In this document: positions 38,234-50,119 of the stretch, piece by piece
Layout: every line of letters begins with the position of its first letter
Position numbering within the stretch: position 1 is the stretch's first letter
Source of the DNA: Cutibacterium sp.
GTDB lineage: Bacteria > Actinomycetota > Actinomycetes > Propionibacteriales > Propionibacteriaceae
DNA: 64,000 nucleotides
Assembly (NCBI RefSeq): GCF_030525615.1
Contig: NZ_JAUNEJ010000004.1
Coordinates: forward strand, 1-64,000
Reading direction: 5' to 3'
Notes under the pieces: generated by a model
Seen by the model: only the letters and a program-made list of their open reading frames with translations
Told to the model about the DNA's origin: nothing
Databases searched by the model: none
Made by a program: the position numbers and the translations under genes

Positions 38234-38514
38234 GGCAGTATTGTCCTCTTTGTCCTTCCTATGATGAAATCCGCCCCCCAGATCGTTGCAAAGAAGCGGC
38301 TGCCGGAGGGAATGTGGACACGTTGCGGAATCCTTGGGTCTTCGCACCTCAGCTGCACCACGGGAGGCCTAATCGCAATCACCACGCGGTCACCAGCTAC
38401 CCCCTCACGGGCGAAGAGCCGGATTCTTTGGTACGTGGCACACTGCTAATACGGCACGCAACGCTGATATCAGGCGCAGTGTTGATACGAGACACAGTGC
38501 CGACCTCGACAAGG

Positions 38515-38520
38515 TAAGTT
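38515..38520 (+). promoter_or_regulatory. -10 hexamer for a leaderless isomerase transcript
   Basis: TAAGTT ends 6 nt before the GTG at 38527, with no ribosome binding site. Confidence 0.45.
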
Positions 38521-38526
38521 GAGTAC

Positions 38527-39408
38527 GTGCCTGACAGCGGATCTGACAATCCCTCGACCACGGCTGGTTCCAGTGCTCCTCGCGTGACGTTATCAACGAC
38601 CTCGGTTTATCCCGAGTCGACCGCCGACGCCTTCGCTCGAGCTAAAGCCATCGGTTATGACGGGGTGGAGCTCATGGTTGGCATTGACCCGGTTGCCGCC
38701 GATGTCGACCGGATTGCCGAGTTGTCAGCTGAGCATGACGTCAAAGTGTGGTCGATTCACGCCCCATGCCTGCTCGTCACTCCGAACGTGTGGGGTATCG
38801 ACCCTTGGGGCAAGCTGGATAAGGCTGCCGAAGCCGCCGGACGACTCGGCTCCCAACTCGTCGTCGTCCATCCCCCTTTCCGTTGGCAGCGAGATTACGC
38901 GAGCCGGTTCGAGGAGGGTATCGCCGAGCTCAATGAGAAGTACGCCCCGCTGGTTTTCGCGGTAGAGAATATGTATCCCTGGCGTACCCCGGCTGGACGT
39001 TTCGCCGCTTACCTACCTGATTTCGACCCTACGAAGCTCAGTTACGACCACCTTGTTCTGGATCTTTCCCACGCTGCCACTGCACAGATGGATTCCCGGA
39101 AGTTCGTTGACTTGTGGGGGCCGAGGTTGCGTCACATCCACCTGACTGACGGTTCCGGCACTTTCAAAGACGAGCACCTTTTGCCTGGCCAGGGCAATCA
39201 GCACGCCTGGCAGGTCGTTGAGCAAGCGGTAGCCGGCGGGTTCAACGGGGACATCGTCTTGGAAGTCAATACCCGCAAGCTCGAGGGGGCTGGGCAAGGT
39301 TCCCGTTTCGAGGCATTGTCCGAGGTCTTGATACAGACCCGGATGGCCGTTGATCGTGGCATCTTCGCGCGTCATGACTCTCAGGTGGGTCAGGAGAGCC
39401 GTCAGTGA
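38527..39408 (+). CDS. Sugar phosphate isomerase/epimerase family TIM-barrel protein
   Basis: The 293-aa product has the AP endonuclease 2-type TIM barrel: AKAIGYDGVELMVG, VWSIHAPCL with a metal-ligand His, LVVVHPPFRWQ, LVFAVENMYPW with the metal-ligand Glu, DLSHAATA, RHIHLTDGSG and IVLEVNTRK. These positions match the divalent metal site of the family. The substrate is unknown; an acyclic sugar or a related compound is possible. GTG 38527 is set by TAAGTT 6 nt upstream. The stop overlaps the proline dehydrogenase GTG. Confidence 0.85.
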   Translation: MPDSGSDNPSTTAGSSAPRVTLSTTSVYPESTADAFARAKAIGYDGVELMVGIDPVAADVDRIAELSAEHDVKVWSIHAPCLLVTPNVWGIDPWGKLDKAAEAAGRLGSQLVVVHPPFRWQRDYASRFEEGIAELNEKYAPLVFAVENMYPWRTPAGRFAAYLPDFDPTKLSYDHLVLDLSHAATAQMDSRKFVDLWGPRLRHIHLTDGSGTFKDEHLLPGQGNQHAWQVVEQAVAGGFNGDIVLEVNTRKLEGAGQGSRFEALSEVLIQTRMAVDRGIFARHDSQVGQESRQ

Positions 39409-40360
39409 CCGAGAATCGACACGATTTCCGAGGTGGCGCTCTGTTGACATCAGGTCGGCGACTCGCCATGCGCCTGGCGATGGACCCGACCATCGCACAG
39501 CAGGTTTCCCGGTCGCGGCTAGCTCGCGAGATTGCTACCACCTACGTCGCAGGAGAGGACGTCGAAACAGCCATTGGCAAGGCCGCCGATCAGGTGCTCA
39601 AGGGTCTGGAAGTCAGCCTGCACCCCCTTGACCCCGACGCCGTAGACGTGGCCCAAGCTCGACGAGTGACGGCAGGGCTGTGCACAGTGATTGAGAAACT
39701 CGGTTCCAACCCGGCATTCAACGGCCATAGTGAGGTCTCGATCAGTCTCGCGGCTCTGGGGCTGCGAGTTGACGACGGTCTGGCCCGGGACAACGCCCGC
39801 CAGATCTGCCATATCGCCCGCGACAACCATGTCGCCGTGACAGTGGACGACGAGGGACCCGACATCCACGACCAGTCTCACCGTATCGTCATGGAGTTGC
39901 TTGACGATTACGACAGCACCGGCATTGTCATCCAGGCAGCTCGGCACGACTCCCTCACCCAGGTGAGAGAACTGGCGGCCCCTGGGCGGCGTATCAGGCT
40001 GTGCAAGGGCTCCTATACCGGCCCTCGATCAGTCACCCTGATTCGTCCTCATGACGTCGATCTGAGGATGGCGGCGTGCCTGCGTGCCCTCATGGTCGGT
40101 CCCTCGACGGTCATGCTGGCCAGTCACGATCCCGTCTTCGTCGCTCTTGGCGAACAGCTCATGGCCAGCCTGAATCGTCCGCTGGAATTCCAAATGTTGC
40201 AAGGGATTCGGCCCCTGGAACAGCGCAGGCTGGTCGATGTTGGCCACCAGATGAGGGTTTATCTGCCCTATGGCCATGATTGGTACCGATACTGCACTCG
40301 CCGGATTGTTGAGAGGCCGGGGAATATCTGGCTGTTTGGCAGGTCCCTGGTGGAGAGGCG

Positions 40361-40364
<4 letters not shown>
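39405..40364 (+). CDS. Proline dehydrogenase
   Basis: FAD enzyme that oxidises proline to pyrroline-5-carboxylate. The 319-aa single-domain product (PRODH type of Gram-positives) shows RIRLCKGSYTG, MLASHDPVF, EFQMLQGIRPLEQRR and VYLPYGHDWYRYCTRRIVER, the last with the paired Arg that binds the proline carboxylate. The start GTG is coupled by 4 nt to the upstream gene and the stop by 4 nt to the CPBP gene. No pyrroline-5-carboxylate dehydrogenase is in the window, but proC, the reverse-direction enzyme, lies 1.9 kb downstream. Confidence 0.9.
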
Positions 40365-43048
<2,684 letters not shown>

Positions 43049-43275
43049 GACGAGCAGCTGGGTCGAGCGTCACATCACAGATGTGGCAGATGACAACAGG
43101 GACTTCCGGTGAGCCGGTCGTTGGGAGAATCTGCGGAATTGACGTCGGCTACGTCGTTTTGGCTCGATTGCAGATCACAGCGTAAAGTAACCCGCTGTCC
43201 GCTTTGTCGGTGGATGAAGAGCTTCGTACCCGACTGGGTGCACCAAACTTCCAGTCCCAACGAAAGAGGTTGACC

Positions 43276-43377
43276 GTGGGATCCGTTATCAAGAAGCGTC
43301 GCAAGCGCATGGCGAAGAAGAAGCACCGCAAGCTGCTCAAGAAGACACGTATTCAGCGTCGTCGCGCCGGCAAGTGA
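43276..43377 (+). CDS. Small ribosomal subunit protein bS22 (AURKAIP1/COX24 domain)
   Basis: A 33-codon gene encoding an extremely basic peptide beginning with a GTG-coded Met: [19 protein letters not shown] and so on to RRRAGK. It matches bS22, the short extra protein found in mycobacterial 30S structures and conserved in actinobacteria. AAAGAGG lies at good spacing before the GTG. A promoter-like pair (TTGGCT and TAAAGT, 18 nt apart) lies about 90 nt upstream. Neighbouring a glutaredoxin-like gene and cobA-hemD is common in actinobacteria. Confidence 0.9.
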   Translation: MGSVIKKRRKRMAKKKHRKLLKKTRIQRRRAGK

Positions 43378-43395
43378 CGTTCTGGGCGGTTGTGG

Positions 43396-43740
43396 ATGTG
43401 GCGACGACATCGACATGACACGGCTGCCCCTTGTAGTGGTGAACCACAGCCCCTCGACCCGCTGGTCGAGGGGCGTCTCGTCGTTGTCACCCGCCGGGGC
43501 TGTCATCTGTGTCATGAGGTCATCGAGCTCGTTGCACAGCTGAGACAGAATGACCGCGATCTCGTGCCGGAACCGAAGGTTATTGATGTCGACACTGATG
43601 AGGGCCTTCGCTCCCGCTGGGGTGACCATGTTCCGGTGACGTTCGTCGACGGCACCCTTATTGCCTACTGGACTCTTGACGCTGAGACCCTGATGTCGGC
43701 CTTGCGTGATGGGCCGACTCGTCCTGCGGTGCTGCCGTGA
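43396..43740 (+). CDS. Glutaredoxin-like (DUF836) protein
   Basis: A 114-aa thioredoxin-fold protein with the redox motif in TRRGCHLCHEVIEL near residue 37, then VIDVDTDEGLRSRW and VPVTFVDGTLIAYW with the cis-Pro. Probable thiol oxidoreductase; the partner is unknown. ATG 43396 is used, and a TTG two codons upstream is the alternative. It lies 18 nt after bS22 and 123 nt before cobA-hemD. Confidence 0.83.
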   Translation: MWRRHRHDTAAPCSGEPQPLDPLVEGRLVVVTRRGCHLCHEVIELVAQLRQNDRDLVPEPKVIDVDTDEGLRSRWGDHVPVTFVDGTLIAYWTLDAETLMSALRDGPTRPAVLP

Positions 43741-43863
43741 CAGCTGAAATGTTCAACAGGCGGGATAGTTGTGTCGTTCCTCACAAACCGGGCATTATTG
43801 ACTACGATACTCAATATTTGAGAACGTCGCCCGACACGGCGGCAGACACCGGAAGGACTCCAG

Positions 43864-45570
43864 ATGACTGACGAGGCTCCCCAGCCGACTTCTCAGCCGG
43901 CCGGTGATCTGGGTACCGCGTCGGCTCAGGCTCGGGTGCAATTTGTGGGCACTGGCCCGGGAGATCCGAATTTGTTGACCTTGAGGGCCGTCGACGCTAT
44001 CAATCGGGCCCAAGTCATCGTCATCTCATGTCCCGGTCACCGTATTCTGCTCGGCAGTGATTTCTTGAACCTGCGCCCCGACGTCAGGATCGTCTCGGCT
44101 GGCGGTGCTGACGAAGAGGCAAATGTGGTGCCCGGAACCGGTTCACCCAGGCCGGTCGAGGTCGACGAATACTGTGCTGACACCACTGCTGCCATTATCA
44201 ATGCGACATCTCAAGGACTTGAGGTCGTCCGTCTGGTCAATGGGGACCCCTTCCTCGACGGAGATATCAGCGCGGAGGCTGCCGCTGTTGCGCGCGCCGA
44301 CCGTGACGTCGATGTGGTTCCCGGAGTGACTGGCATGACCGCAGTCCCGGAGTATGCCGGACTGACACTGCACGGTCATGACGTTCAGCTCGTCGGTAAC
44401 GCTGCCTGCCAGCGTGACGTCGAGGGTAACGGATCGGTGTGGTCGGCCAACGGGCTCATTGTTGTCAACACCTCGGCCGATCGGATCAAGGAAGTCGTCG
44501 AGCACGCCGTGGCGTCTGGGCGCAGTAAGGACGAGCCGGCAGCCCTGATCTGTCGTGGCGCAACGACTCAGCAGACCACCTACACCACCACTCTTGGCGA
44601 GTTGCCGCGCACCGCCAAGGGCGCTCGACTAGCAGACGACGAGTCGATTCATATTGCTATCGGCAAGGTCGTCGAGGCCCCGGCCCGCGAAGAGCTGGAT
44701 TGGTATGAGTCCAAGCCGCTGTTCGGCTGGAGCATTCTTATCCCGCGTACCCGAGACCACTCCGCGACCCTGCCGTCGCGGCTGCAGAGTTATGGTGCCC
44801 ACTCCCTTGACGTACCGACGATCTCGATGGAGCCACCGCGCACCCCACAGCAGATGGACAAGGCCATTCGCGGCCTCGTCGAGGGACGCTACGAGTGGGT
44901 CGTCTTCACCTCTGCCAATGCCGTGCGTGCCGTCTCAGAAAAGCTGGAGCAGATCGGTCTGGACACCCGCGCATATTCGGGTTTGCGGATCGCTGCCATC
45001 TTCGACTCGACGGTCAATGCCCTGGCCGAGCAGGGAGTGCGAGCCGACCTTGTGCCCTCCGGGGAGCAGTCCACCCGTGCCCTGGCTGCAGTGTTCCCGG
45101 CCTTCGATGACGTCCTTGACCCCATCAACCGGGTCTTCGTGCCCCGTGCCGACATCGCCACGGAGTCGCTATCGGCCAGCCTGTCCGAGCTGGGCTGGGA
45201 GGTTGAAGATGTCGTCGGATATCGCACCGTGCGCGCCGCCCCACCGCCAGCCGAAACTCGCGAGGCCATCAAGACCGGCAAGTTCGACGCCGTTGTCTTT
45301 ACCTCCTCGACGACTGTGCGCAACCTCGTCGGTATTGCCGGTAAGCCGCACAAGCACACCGTCGTCGCTGCAGTGGGTATGCGTACGGCTGAGACCTGTC
45401 GGGAGCATGGCTTGACCGTTGACGTCATTGCTCCGGAGCCGACCGCCATAAGCCTGGCTGACGCCCTGGCCGATTTTGCCGCGAAACGTCGTGACGAGAT
45501 GGTTGCCAACGGCCTGCCGGTGGTCCGTCCTTCCCAGCGCAAGCGTCGGGGTCGTCGTCCGTCACGCTAA
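43864..45570 (+). CDS. Uroporphyrinogen-III methyltransferase / uroporphyrinogen-III synthase fusion
   Basis: A 568-aa fusion. Residues about 20-275 form a tetrapyrrole methylase domain: VQFVGTGPGDPNLLTLRA is the N-terminal glycine loop and DVVPGVTGMTAVPEYAGLTL a later conserved segment; the usual GGDPFVFGRG reads VNGDPFLDGDI, so activity or substrate may differ. Residues about 285-545 are a HemD domain (WSILIPRTRDHSATLPSRL, WVVFTSANAVRAVSEKL, AVVFTSSTTVRNL). The C-terminus is basic. This fused form is standard in actinobacteria and can serve sirohaem or cobalamin synthesis as well as haem. GGAAGGA precedes the ATG. Note the separate hemD at 26365-27084. Confidence 0.9.
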   Translation: MTDEAPQPTSQPAGDLGTASAQARVQFVGTGPGDPNLLTLRAVDAINRAQVIVISCPGHRILLGSDFLNLRPDVRIVSAGGADEEANVVPGTGSPRPVEVDEYCADTTAAIINATSQGLEVVRLVNGDPFLDGDISAEAAAVARADRDVDVVPGVTGMTAVPEYAGLTLHGHDVQLVGNAACQRDVEGNGSVWSANGLIVVNTSADRIKEVVEHAVASGRSKDEPAALICRGATTQQTTYTTTLGELPRTAKGARLADDESIHIAIGKVVEAPAREELDWYESKPLFGWSILIPRTRDHSATLPSRLQSYGAHSLDVPTISMEPPRTPQQMDKAIRGLVEGRYEWVVFTSANAVRAVSEKLEQIGLDTRAYSGLRIAAIFDSTVNALAEQGVRADLVPSGEQSTRALAAVFPAFDDVLDPINRVFVPRADIATESLSASLSELGWEVEDVVGYRTVRAAPPPAETREAIKTGKFDAVVFTSSTTVRNLVGIAGKPHKHTVVAAVGMRTAETCREHGLTVDVIAPEPTAISLADALADFAAKRRDEMVANGLPVVRPSQRKRRGRRPSR

Positions 45571-45641
45571 CCCAGTCTCATGACGTAGGGTCATGAGCAG
45601 AGGCGGGTTCTTCGGCCCGCGAGGTATCGGAAGGGGACACG

Positions 45642-46310
45642 ATGGGTGCCACGACAACCGTCCACCTGTTGCGCCACGGCGAGGTCGACAACCCGACCGG
45701 GGTTTTGTACGGATGTATGCCCGGATATCACCTGTCGGCGCTGGGGCGTCGGATGGCAGCACGCGCCGCCGAGCACTTCGCAGGTACCGAGCTGTCTGCT
45801 CTGGTGAGTTCGCCGTTGGAGCGCGCTCAAGAGACGATGGCTCCCATCGCCGCGCTCTACCCGCAGCTTGAGGTGCGCATTGATTCCGACGTCATCGAGG
45901 CGGCCAATGTCTTCGAAGGTCAAGTCTTTGGCAAGGGCAACAAGGCCTTGCGTAACCCCCGAAACTGGCGTCATCTGTCCAACCCATTCACCCCGAGCTG
46001 GGGAGAACCTTACGTCGATATCGCCGAACGGATGACTCGGGCGATCCTGCGTGCGGCACAAGAGGTTCCCGAGGGCGGGCAGGCCCTCATCGTGTCCCAT
46101 CAGCTGCCGATCTGGATTGCACGTTGCGCAGCTGAGGGACGACGTCTCCCTCATGATCCACGATCCCGGCAGTGTACCCTCGCCTCCGTGACGAGCTTCG
46201 GGGTGCTCGACGGTCGAATCGTGCGTGTCGATTACTGCGAGCCTGCTCGTGACCTCATTCCTGCCAAGGACCGTCGAGCCAATATCTCCGCAGGCGGTGC
46301 GCCGGAGTGA
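45642..46310 (+). CDS. Histidine phosphatase (phosphoglycerate mutase-like) family protein
   Basis: A 222-aa protein with LLRHGEVDNPTGVLYG at the N-terminus (phospho-acceptor His), LVSSPLERAQETM and ALIVSHQLPIWIA with the second His. Actinobacteria often carry this gene directly before the cytochrome c assembly genes. Its substrate is unknown. GGAAGGGG precedes the ATG. The stop overlaps the ResA-like GTG, so it is part of the operon. Confidence 0.88.
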   Translation: MGATTTVHLLRHGEVDNPTGVLYGCMPGYHLSALGRRMAARAAEHFAGTELSALVSSPLERAQETMAPIAALYPQLEVRIDSDVIEAANVFEGQVFGKGNKALRNPRNWRHLSNPFTPSWGEPYVDIAERMTRAILRAAQEVPEGGQALIVSHQLPIWIARCAAEGRRLPHDPRSRQCTLASVTSFGVLDGRIVRVDYCEPARDLIPAKDRRANISAGGAPE

Positions 46311-46876
46311 GGACTCGGTTTATCGCTATCCTCGCGGCGGTAACTCTCGTAGTGGCTGGGGTATCGGCGTGCTCATCGACCTCGGCCAGCGATGACAAGG
46401 GTTTCGCGGCTGGGGACGGATCTTGGTCGAAGGTCGCCGCCGACAAGCGTGAGCCTGCCCCCGTCCTCACTGGCAAGGACCTCGACGGCAAGGAGATCAG
46501 CACCGCTGACGCCAAAGGTAAGGTCACCGTCATCAATGTGTGGGGTTCTTGGTGCGCGCCCTGTCGCCACGAGGCCCCAGCCCTGGTCAAGGCTGCCGAT
46601 CGAACCAAGGACGTAGCCGCGTTCTACGGGATTAACACCCGGGACTTGAACCGAGAGCCGGCCCAGGCGTTCTCTCGAGCATTCCAGGTCACCTACCCGA
46701 GCTTCTACGACCCAGACGGGGCCATGCTGCTCAAATTCACCGAGCTGCCTCCCAAAGCCATCCCGTCCACCCTCGTCATCGACCGCAAAGGACGTTCTGC
46801 CGCTCGATTCCTGGGAGAGGTGAGCACTGCCACCCTCGTCCAGGCGATTGATGACGTTGCCAAGGAGAGCCAGTGA
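46307..46876 (+). CDS. resA: ResA/TlpA-like thioredoxin lipoprotein
   Basis: A 189-aa exported lipoprotein: a signal peptide ending in the lipobox VAGVSAC, then a thioredoxin fold with the active site WGSWCAPCRHEAP near residue 84 and a cis-Pro in PPKAIPSTLVID. It probably keeps apocytochrome c haem-binding Cys reduced on the outer face of the membrane, receiving electrons from CcdA, encoded next. GTG start coupled to the upstream gene; stop coupled to ccdA. Confidence 0.88.
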   Translation: MRTRFIAILAAVTLVVAGVSACSSTSASDDKGFAAGDGSWSKVAADKREPAPVLTGKDLDGKEISTADAKGKVTVINVWGSWCAPCRHEAPALVKAADRTKDVAAFYGINTRDLNREPAQAFSRAFQVTYPSFYDPDGAMLLKFTELPPKAIPSTLVIDRKGRSAARFLGEVSTATLVQAIDDVAKESQ

Positions 46877-47634
46877 CGCCCCTCGACCTGGGGTCCTGGG
46901 CGGTAGGAACACTGACGGGATCAATGGCCGGGGCGATCCCGGTGGCGGTGTTTGCCGGTCTGCTGTCCTTCTTCTCACCATGCGTCCTGCCGCTGGTACC
47001 TGGCTATCTCAGCTATGTGACGGGCCTGGGTGCGGCCGACATCATCGAGGGACGACGCCGTGCCCGTACCGTGATCGGCACCGTCCTTTTCGTGGTGGGG
47101 TTCACGATCGTGTTCGTCGCCACCGGAACTGTCATCGGCAGCCTTGGCCGGGCACTTATGGGCCATCGGCGAGCGATTGAGATTAGCGTCGGAGTCCTGA
47201 CGGTCCTGCTGGGCGCGATGTTCGCCGGTTTTGTCCCGCTGGGGCGACGCGACGTGCGGATTCACCGTCTGCCACGGGCAGGATTGGCGGCTGCCCCAAT
47301 CCTGGGAATCGTCTTCGGGTTGGGCTGGACACCGTGTATCGGTCCGGCCCTCTCCGTGGTTTACGGGCTGTCATTGACTGAAGGATCAGCAGTTCGCGGC
47401 GCGGTGCTGGCTACGTGTTATTCGTTGGGTCTGGGAATCCCGTTCGTTGCTGCCGCCGCAGCACTGGTGTGGATTGGCCGCACGATCGACGCCGTGCGTG
47501 CTCACCAACATCTCGTGCAGCAGGTCGGGGGAGTGCTCATGATGGCCATCGGTGTGCTCTTGGTCACCGGGTGGTGGGAGTCGATGATGGCGGTGGTGCG
47601 AACCTGGGCAGCGAAGTTCGGGGCGATGATCTGA
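46873..47634 (+). CDS. ccdA: Cytochrome c biogenesis protein CcdA (DsbD membrane domain family)
   Basis: A 253-aa protein with six or seven membrane segments that moves electrons from cytoplasmic thioredoxin to ResA. Conserved features are GLLSFFSPCVLPLVPGYLSY near residue 33 with the first redox Cys and FGLGWTPCIGPALS with the second. The GTG start overlaps the resA stop and the TGA overlaps the resB ATG by one base. Confidence 0.92.
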   Translation: MTPLDLGSWAVGTLTGSMAGAIPVAVFAGLLSFFSPCVLPLVPGYLSYVTGLGAADIIEGRRRARTVIGTVLFVVGFTIVFVATGTVIGSLGRALMGHRRAIEISVGVLTVLLGAMFAGFVPLGRRDVRIHRLPRAGLAAAPILGIVFGLGWTPCIGPALSVVYGLSLTEGSAVRGAVLATCYSLGLGIPFVAAAAALVWIGRTIDAVRAHQHLVQQVGGVLMMAIGVLLVTGWWESMMAVVRTWAAKFGAMI

Positions 47635-49229
47635 TGGGTGATTGCGTGAAAGACGGGAAAGTGACCGACTCAAAGAGCGCAACCTCGGCCCGAAGGGGCC
47701 TTGGTTTCCGCGCACTTATGCGGTGGTTGTGGGGTCAGTTGACGAGTATGAGGACGGCCCTCATCCTGCTGTTCCTATTGGCGTTGGCGGCTATTCCGGG
47801 TTCGCTGGTGCCGCAGAGTGCCAACAGCGCGATGAAGGTTTCCGACTTTGCCGCCACTCACCCCACCTTGGACCGGATCTACCGACCGTTGGGGATGTAC
47901 CACGTCTACACCTCGGTGTGGTTCTCGGCGATCTACCTGTTGCTATTCATCAGCCTCATCGGCTGTATCGTCCCGCGCATTGTCAGCCACGTGAAGGCGC
48001 TGCGCCGACAACCTCCCCGAGTCCCTGCGAGACTGGATCGCCTGGCGGCTTACGCCTCAACGACCACGACCGATTCCGCTGAAGAGGTCGGTAAGCGTGC
48101 CCAGCAATGGTTGAAGTCCCGTCACTACCGGGTTGTCGTTGACGACGACGGCTCCATCCGTGCTGAGGCAGGTCGTCACCGCGAGACCGGTAACCTCATC
48201 TTTCATGTCTTCCTCGTCTTCCTGCTCATCGGGGTGGGATGGAATACCTTGTGGGGGTTCAAAGGAACATCTGTCGTCGTGGAGGGGCAGGGGTTTTCCA
48301 ACAACATCACTCAATACGACGAGTTCAAAGCTGGGGCGATGGTCAACACCGACAATCTGTCCCCGTTCTCGATGAAGCTGCGGAAGTTCACAGCCTCTTT
48401 CGAAACCGGAGAGGTCCAGCGCGGTGCTGCTCGCAGTTTCGACGCCACCGTTGACCTGACCGTTGACGGCAAAACCGAAACTCGCGACGTGCAGGTCAAC
48501 CATCCGTTGCGGGTCGGTTCGACCAAGGTTCATCTGCTGGGCCACGGGTACGCTGCTGACGTTCTCGTGCGTGACGGGAATGGCAAGGTGGCGTATTCCG
48601 GGCCAGTGGTTTTCCTGCCACAGGACGGCAATTTCACATCCGTTGGCGTCATCAAGGCTCCTGACGCTCGCCCGGACCGACTGGCCTTCCAGGGATTCTT
48701 CCTACCGACCGGTGCGATCACTGCTGGTGGACCGACCTCCCTGTTTCCCGACGCCCTCAACCCGCAGCTTTACCTCACTGCCTGGTACGGCAAACCGGCC
48801 GTCGAGACGGGGGTGCCGTCGAACGTATACACCCTCGACACCACGGGTATGACCCAGGCGACCGACGGCAAGGAAAAATCCCGGTTCGTGTTGTCTCCCG
48901 GGCAGGGATACGAGCTACCTGGTGGCAAGGGGACAATTCAGTTCAACGGATGGCAGCGCTGGGCAAAAATCCAGGTATCGCAGACCCCCGGTCTCCCGCT
49001 AACCTTCCTCTCGGTGCTGCTGTCTGTGGCGGGCCTGTGCTTGAGCTTGTTTTCTCGGTCCCGACGAGCCTGGGTGAGGACCACTCCGACCGATGACGGC
49101 CTGATCGTGGAAGTCGGTGGCCTGGACCGCAGCGACTCGCGATCTGGGGCAGTCGACGACGTCAACTCCCTGTTGGCAGCGGTGTGTGAAGATAGCATGT
49201 CTGGCGACACCAAGGAGGACGAGTCGTGA
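47634..49229 (+). CDS. resB: Cytochrome c biogenesis protein ResB
   Basis: The 531-aa product is one half of the system II cytochrome c synthetase. Three membrane segments lie near the N-terminus (LILLFLLALAAIPGSLVPQ, SAIYLLLFISLIGCIVP and FHVFLVFLLIGVGWN), then a large outer domain, one more membrane segment near residue 470 and an acidic cytoplasmic tail. ATG 47634 overlaps the ccdA stop; a longer frame upstream runs inside ccdA. The stop overlaps the ccsB GTG. Confidence 0.92.
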   Translation: MGDCVKDGKVTDSKSATSARRGLGFRALMRWLWGQLTSMRTALILLFLLALAAIPGSLVPQSANSAMKVSDFAATHPTLDRIYRPLGMYHVYTSVWFSAIYLLLFISLIGCIVPRIVSHVKALRRQPPRVPARLDRLAAYASTTTTDSAEEVGKRAQQWLKSRHYRVVVDDDGSIRAEAGRHRETGNLIFHVFLVFLLIGVGWNTLWGFKGTSVVVEGQGFSNNITQYDEFKAGAMVNTDNLSPFSMKLRKFTASFETGEVQRGAARSFDATVDLTVDGKTETRDVQVNHPLRVGSTKVHLLGHGYAADVLVRDGNGKVAYSGPVVFLPQDGNFTSVGVIKAPDARPDRLAFQGFFLPTGAITAGGPTSLFPDALNPQLYLTAWYGKPAVETGVPSNVYTLDTTGMTQATDGKEKSRFVLSPGQGYELPGGKGTIQFNGWQRWAKIQVSQTPGLPLTFLSVLLSVAGLCLSLFSRSRRAWVRTTPTDDGLIVEVGGLDRSDSRSGAVDDVNSLLAAVCEDSMSGDTKEDES

Positions 49230-50119
49230 GCGTGGAGAATCTGTCGGCTGTCGGTATCGTCACGGCAGCGGTGCTTTACATGATCGCCTTCCTTGCGCAC
49301 GTGGTGGAATGGGCGAGTGTGCGCGGGAGTGAGCACCCCAGCGACAAGGCGCAGTTGCGATCGGAGACATGGGGCCGAATGGGTCTCAACCTCACCGTCC
49401 TGGGCGCTGTGTGTGCAGCCATCGGTGTTGTCTGCCGTGGTATTGCTGCTCACCGGTTGCCATGGGGCAATATGTACGAGTTCGTCACCTCGGCCCTTCT
49501 CTTCGTCGTCATTGCATACCTGGTGCTTGTTGCCGTGCGTCACATCAGGTGGATGGGTATTGCCGTCACCTTGCTGCTCGCTGTGGGCAATGGGTTGGCG
49601 GCAACCGTGTTCTACGTGGCAGTGGCACCTCTGGTGCCAGCTCTGCACTCCGTGTGGTTTGTTATCCACATCGTTGCGGCATGTATCGCTGCTGCGGCGC
49701 TCAACGTTGGTGCTATCGCGTCGATCATGTACCTCGTCTCCATGAACGCTCAGGCCAGAGTCAATCGCACCGGGGTCCCCGTCAAGGGAGTGCTCGCAAA
49801 ACTTCCCTCCCTGGAGTCCATGGATACTCTGGCCTACCGAGCCCACGCGATTGGCTTCCCGATCTGGACCTTCACCATCGCCGCTGGCTCGATCTGGGCT
49901 GAGTACGCATGGGGACGTTTCTGGGGCTGGGATCCCAAGGAGACCTGGTCCCTGGTGACCTGGGTGGTCTACGCCGCCTATCTACACGCGCGCTCCACGG
50001 CTGGTTGGCGCGGGCGCCCGGCCGCCATCATCGCGATCATTGGGGTGGCCTGTTTCTGGTTTAACTTCATCGGCGTGAACCTTATCTTCAACGGGTTGCA
50101 CTCCTATGCCGGTATCTGA
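49226..50119 (+). CDS. ccsB: Cytochrome c biogenesis protein CcsB (CcsA/ResC family)
   Basis: The 297-aa product is the haem-handling half of the system II synthetase, with about eight membrane segments. The tryptophan-rich haem-binding WWD motif reads WGRFWGWDPKETWSLVTW, and His ligands are seen in FVIHIVAAC, AHAIGFPIW and AAYLHARS. GTG start coupled to resB. It is the last recognisable cytochrome c assembly gene. Confidence 0.93.
   Translation: MSVENLSAVGIVTAAVLYMIAFLAHVVEWASVRGSEHPSDKAQLRSETWGRMGLNLTVLGAVCAAIGVVCRGIAAHRLPWGNMYEFVTSALLFVVIAYLVLVAVRHIRWMGIAVTLLLAVGNGLAATVFYVAVAPLVPALHSVWFVIHIVAACIAAAALNVGAIASIMYLVSMNAQARVNRTGVPVKGVLAKLPSLESMDTLAYRAHAIGFPIWTFTIAAGSIWAEYAWGRFWGWDPKETWSLVTWVVYAAYLHARSTAGWRGRPAAIIAIIGVACFWFNFIGVNLIFNGLHSYAGI

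Noticed and set aside
45577..45597. CTCATGAC/GTCATGAG hairpin after cobA-hemD
   Set aside because: Only 8 bp, no T-run, and too close to the next ribosome binding site to call a terminator with confidence.
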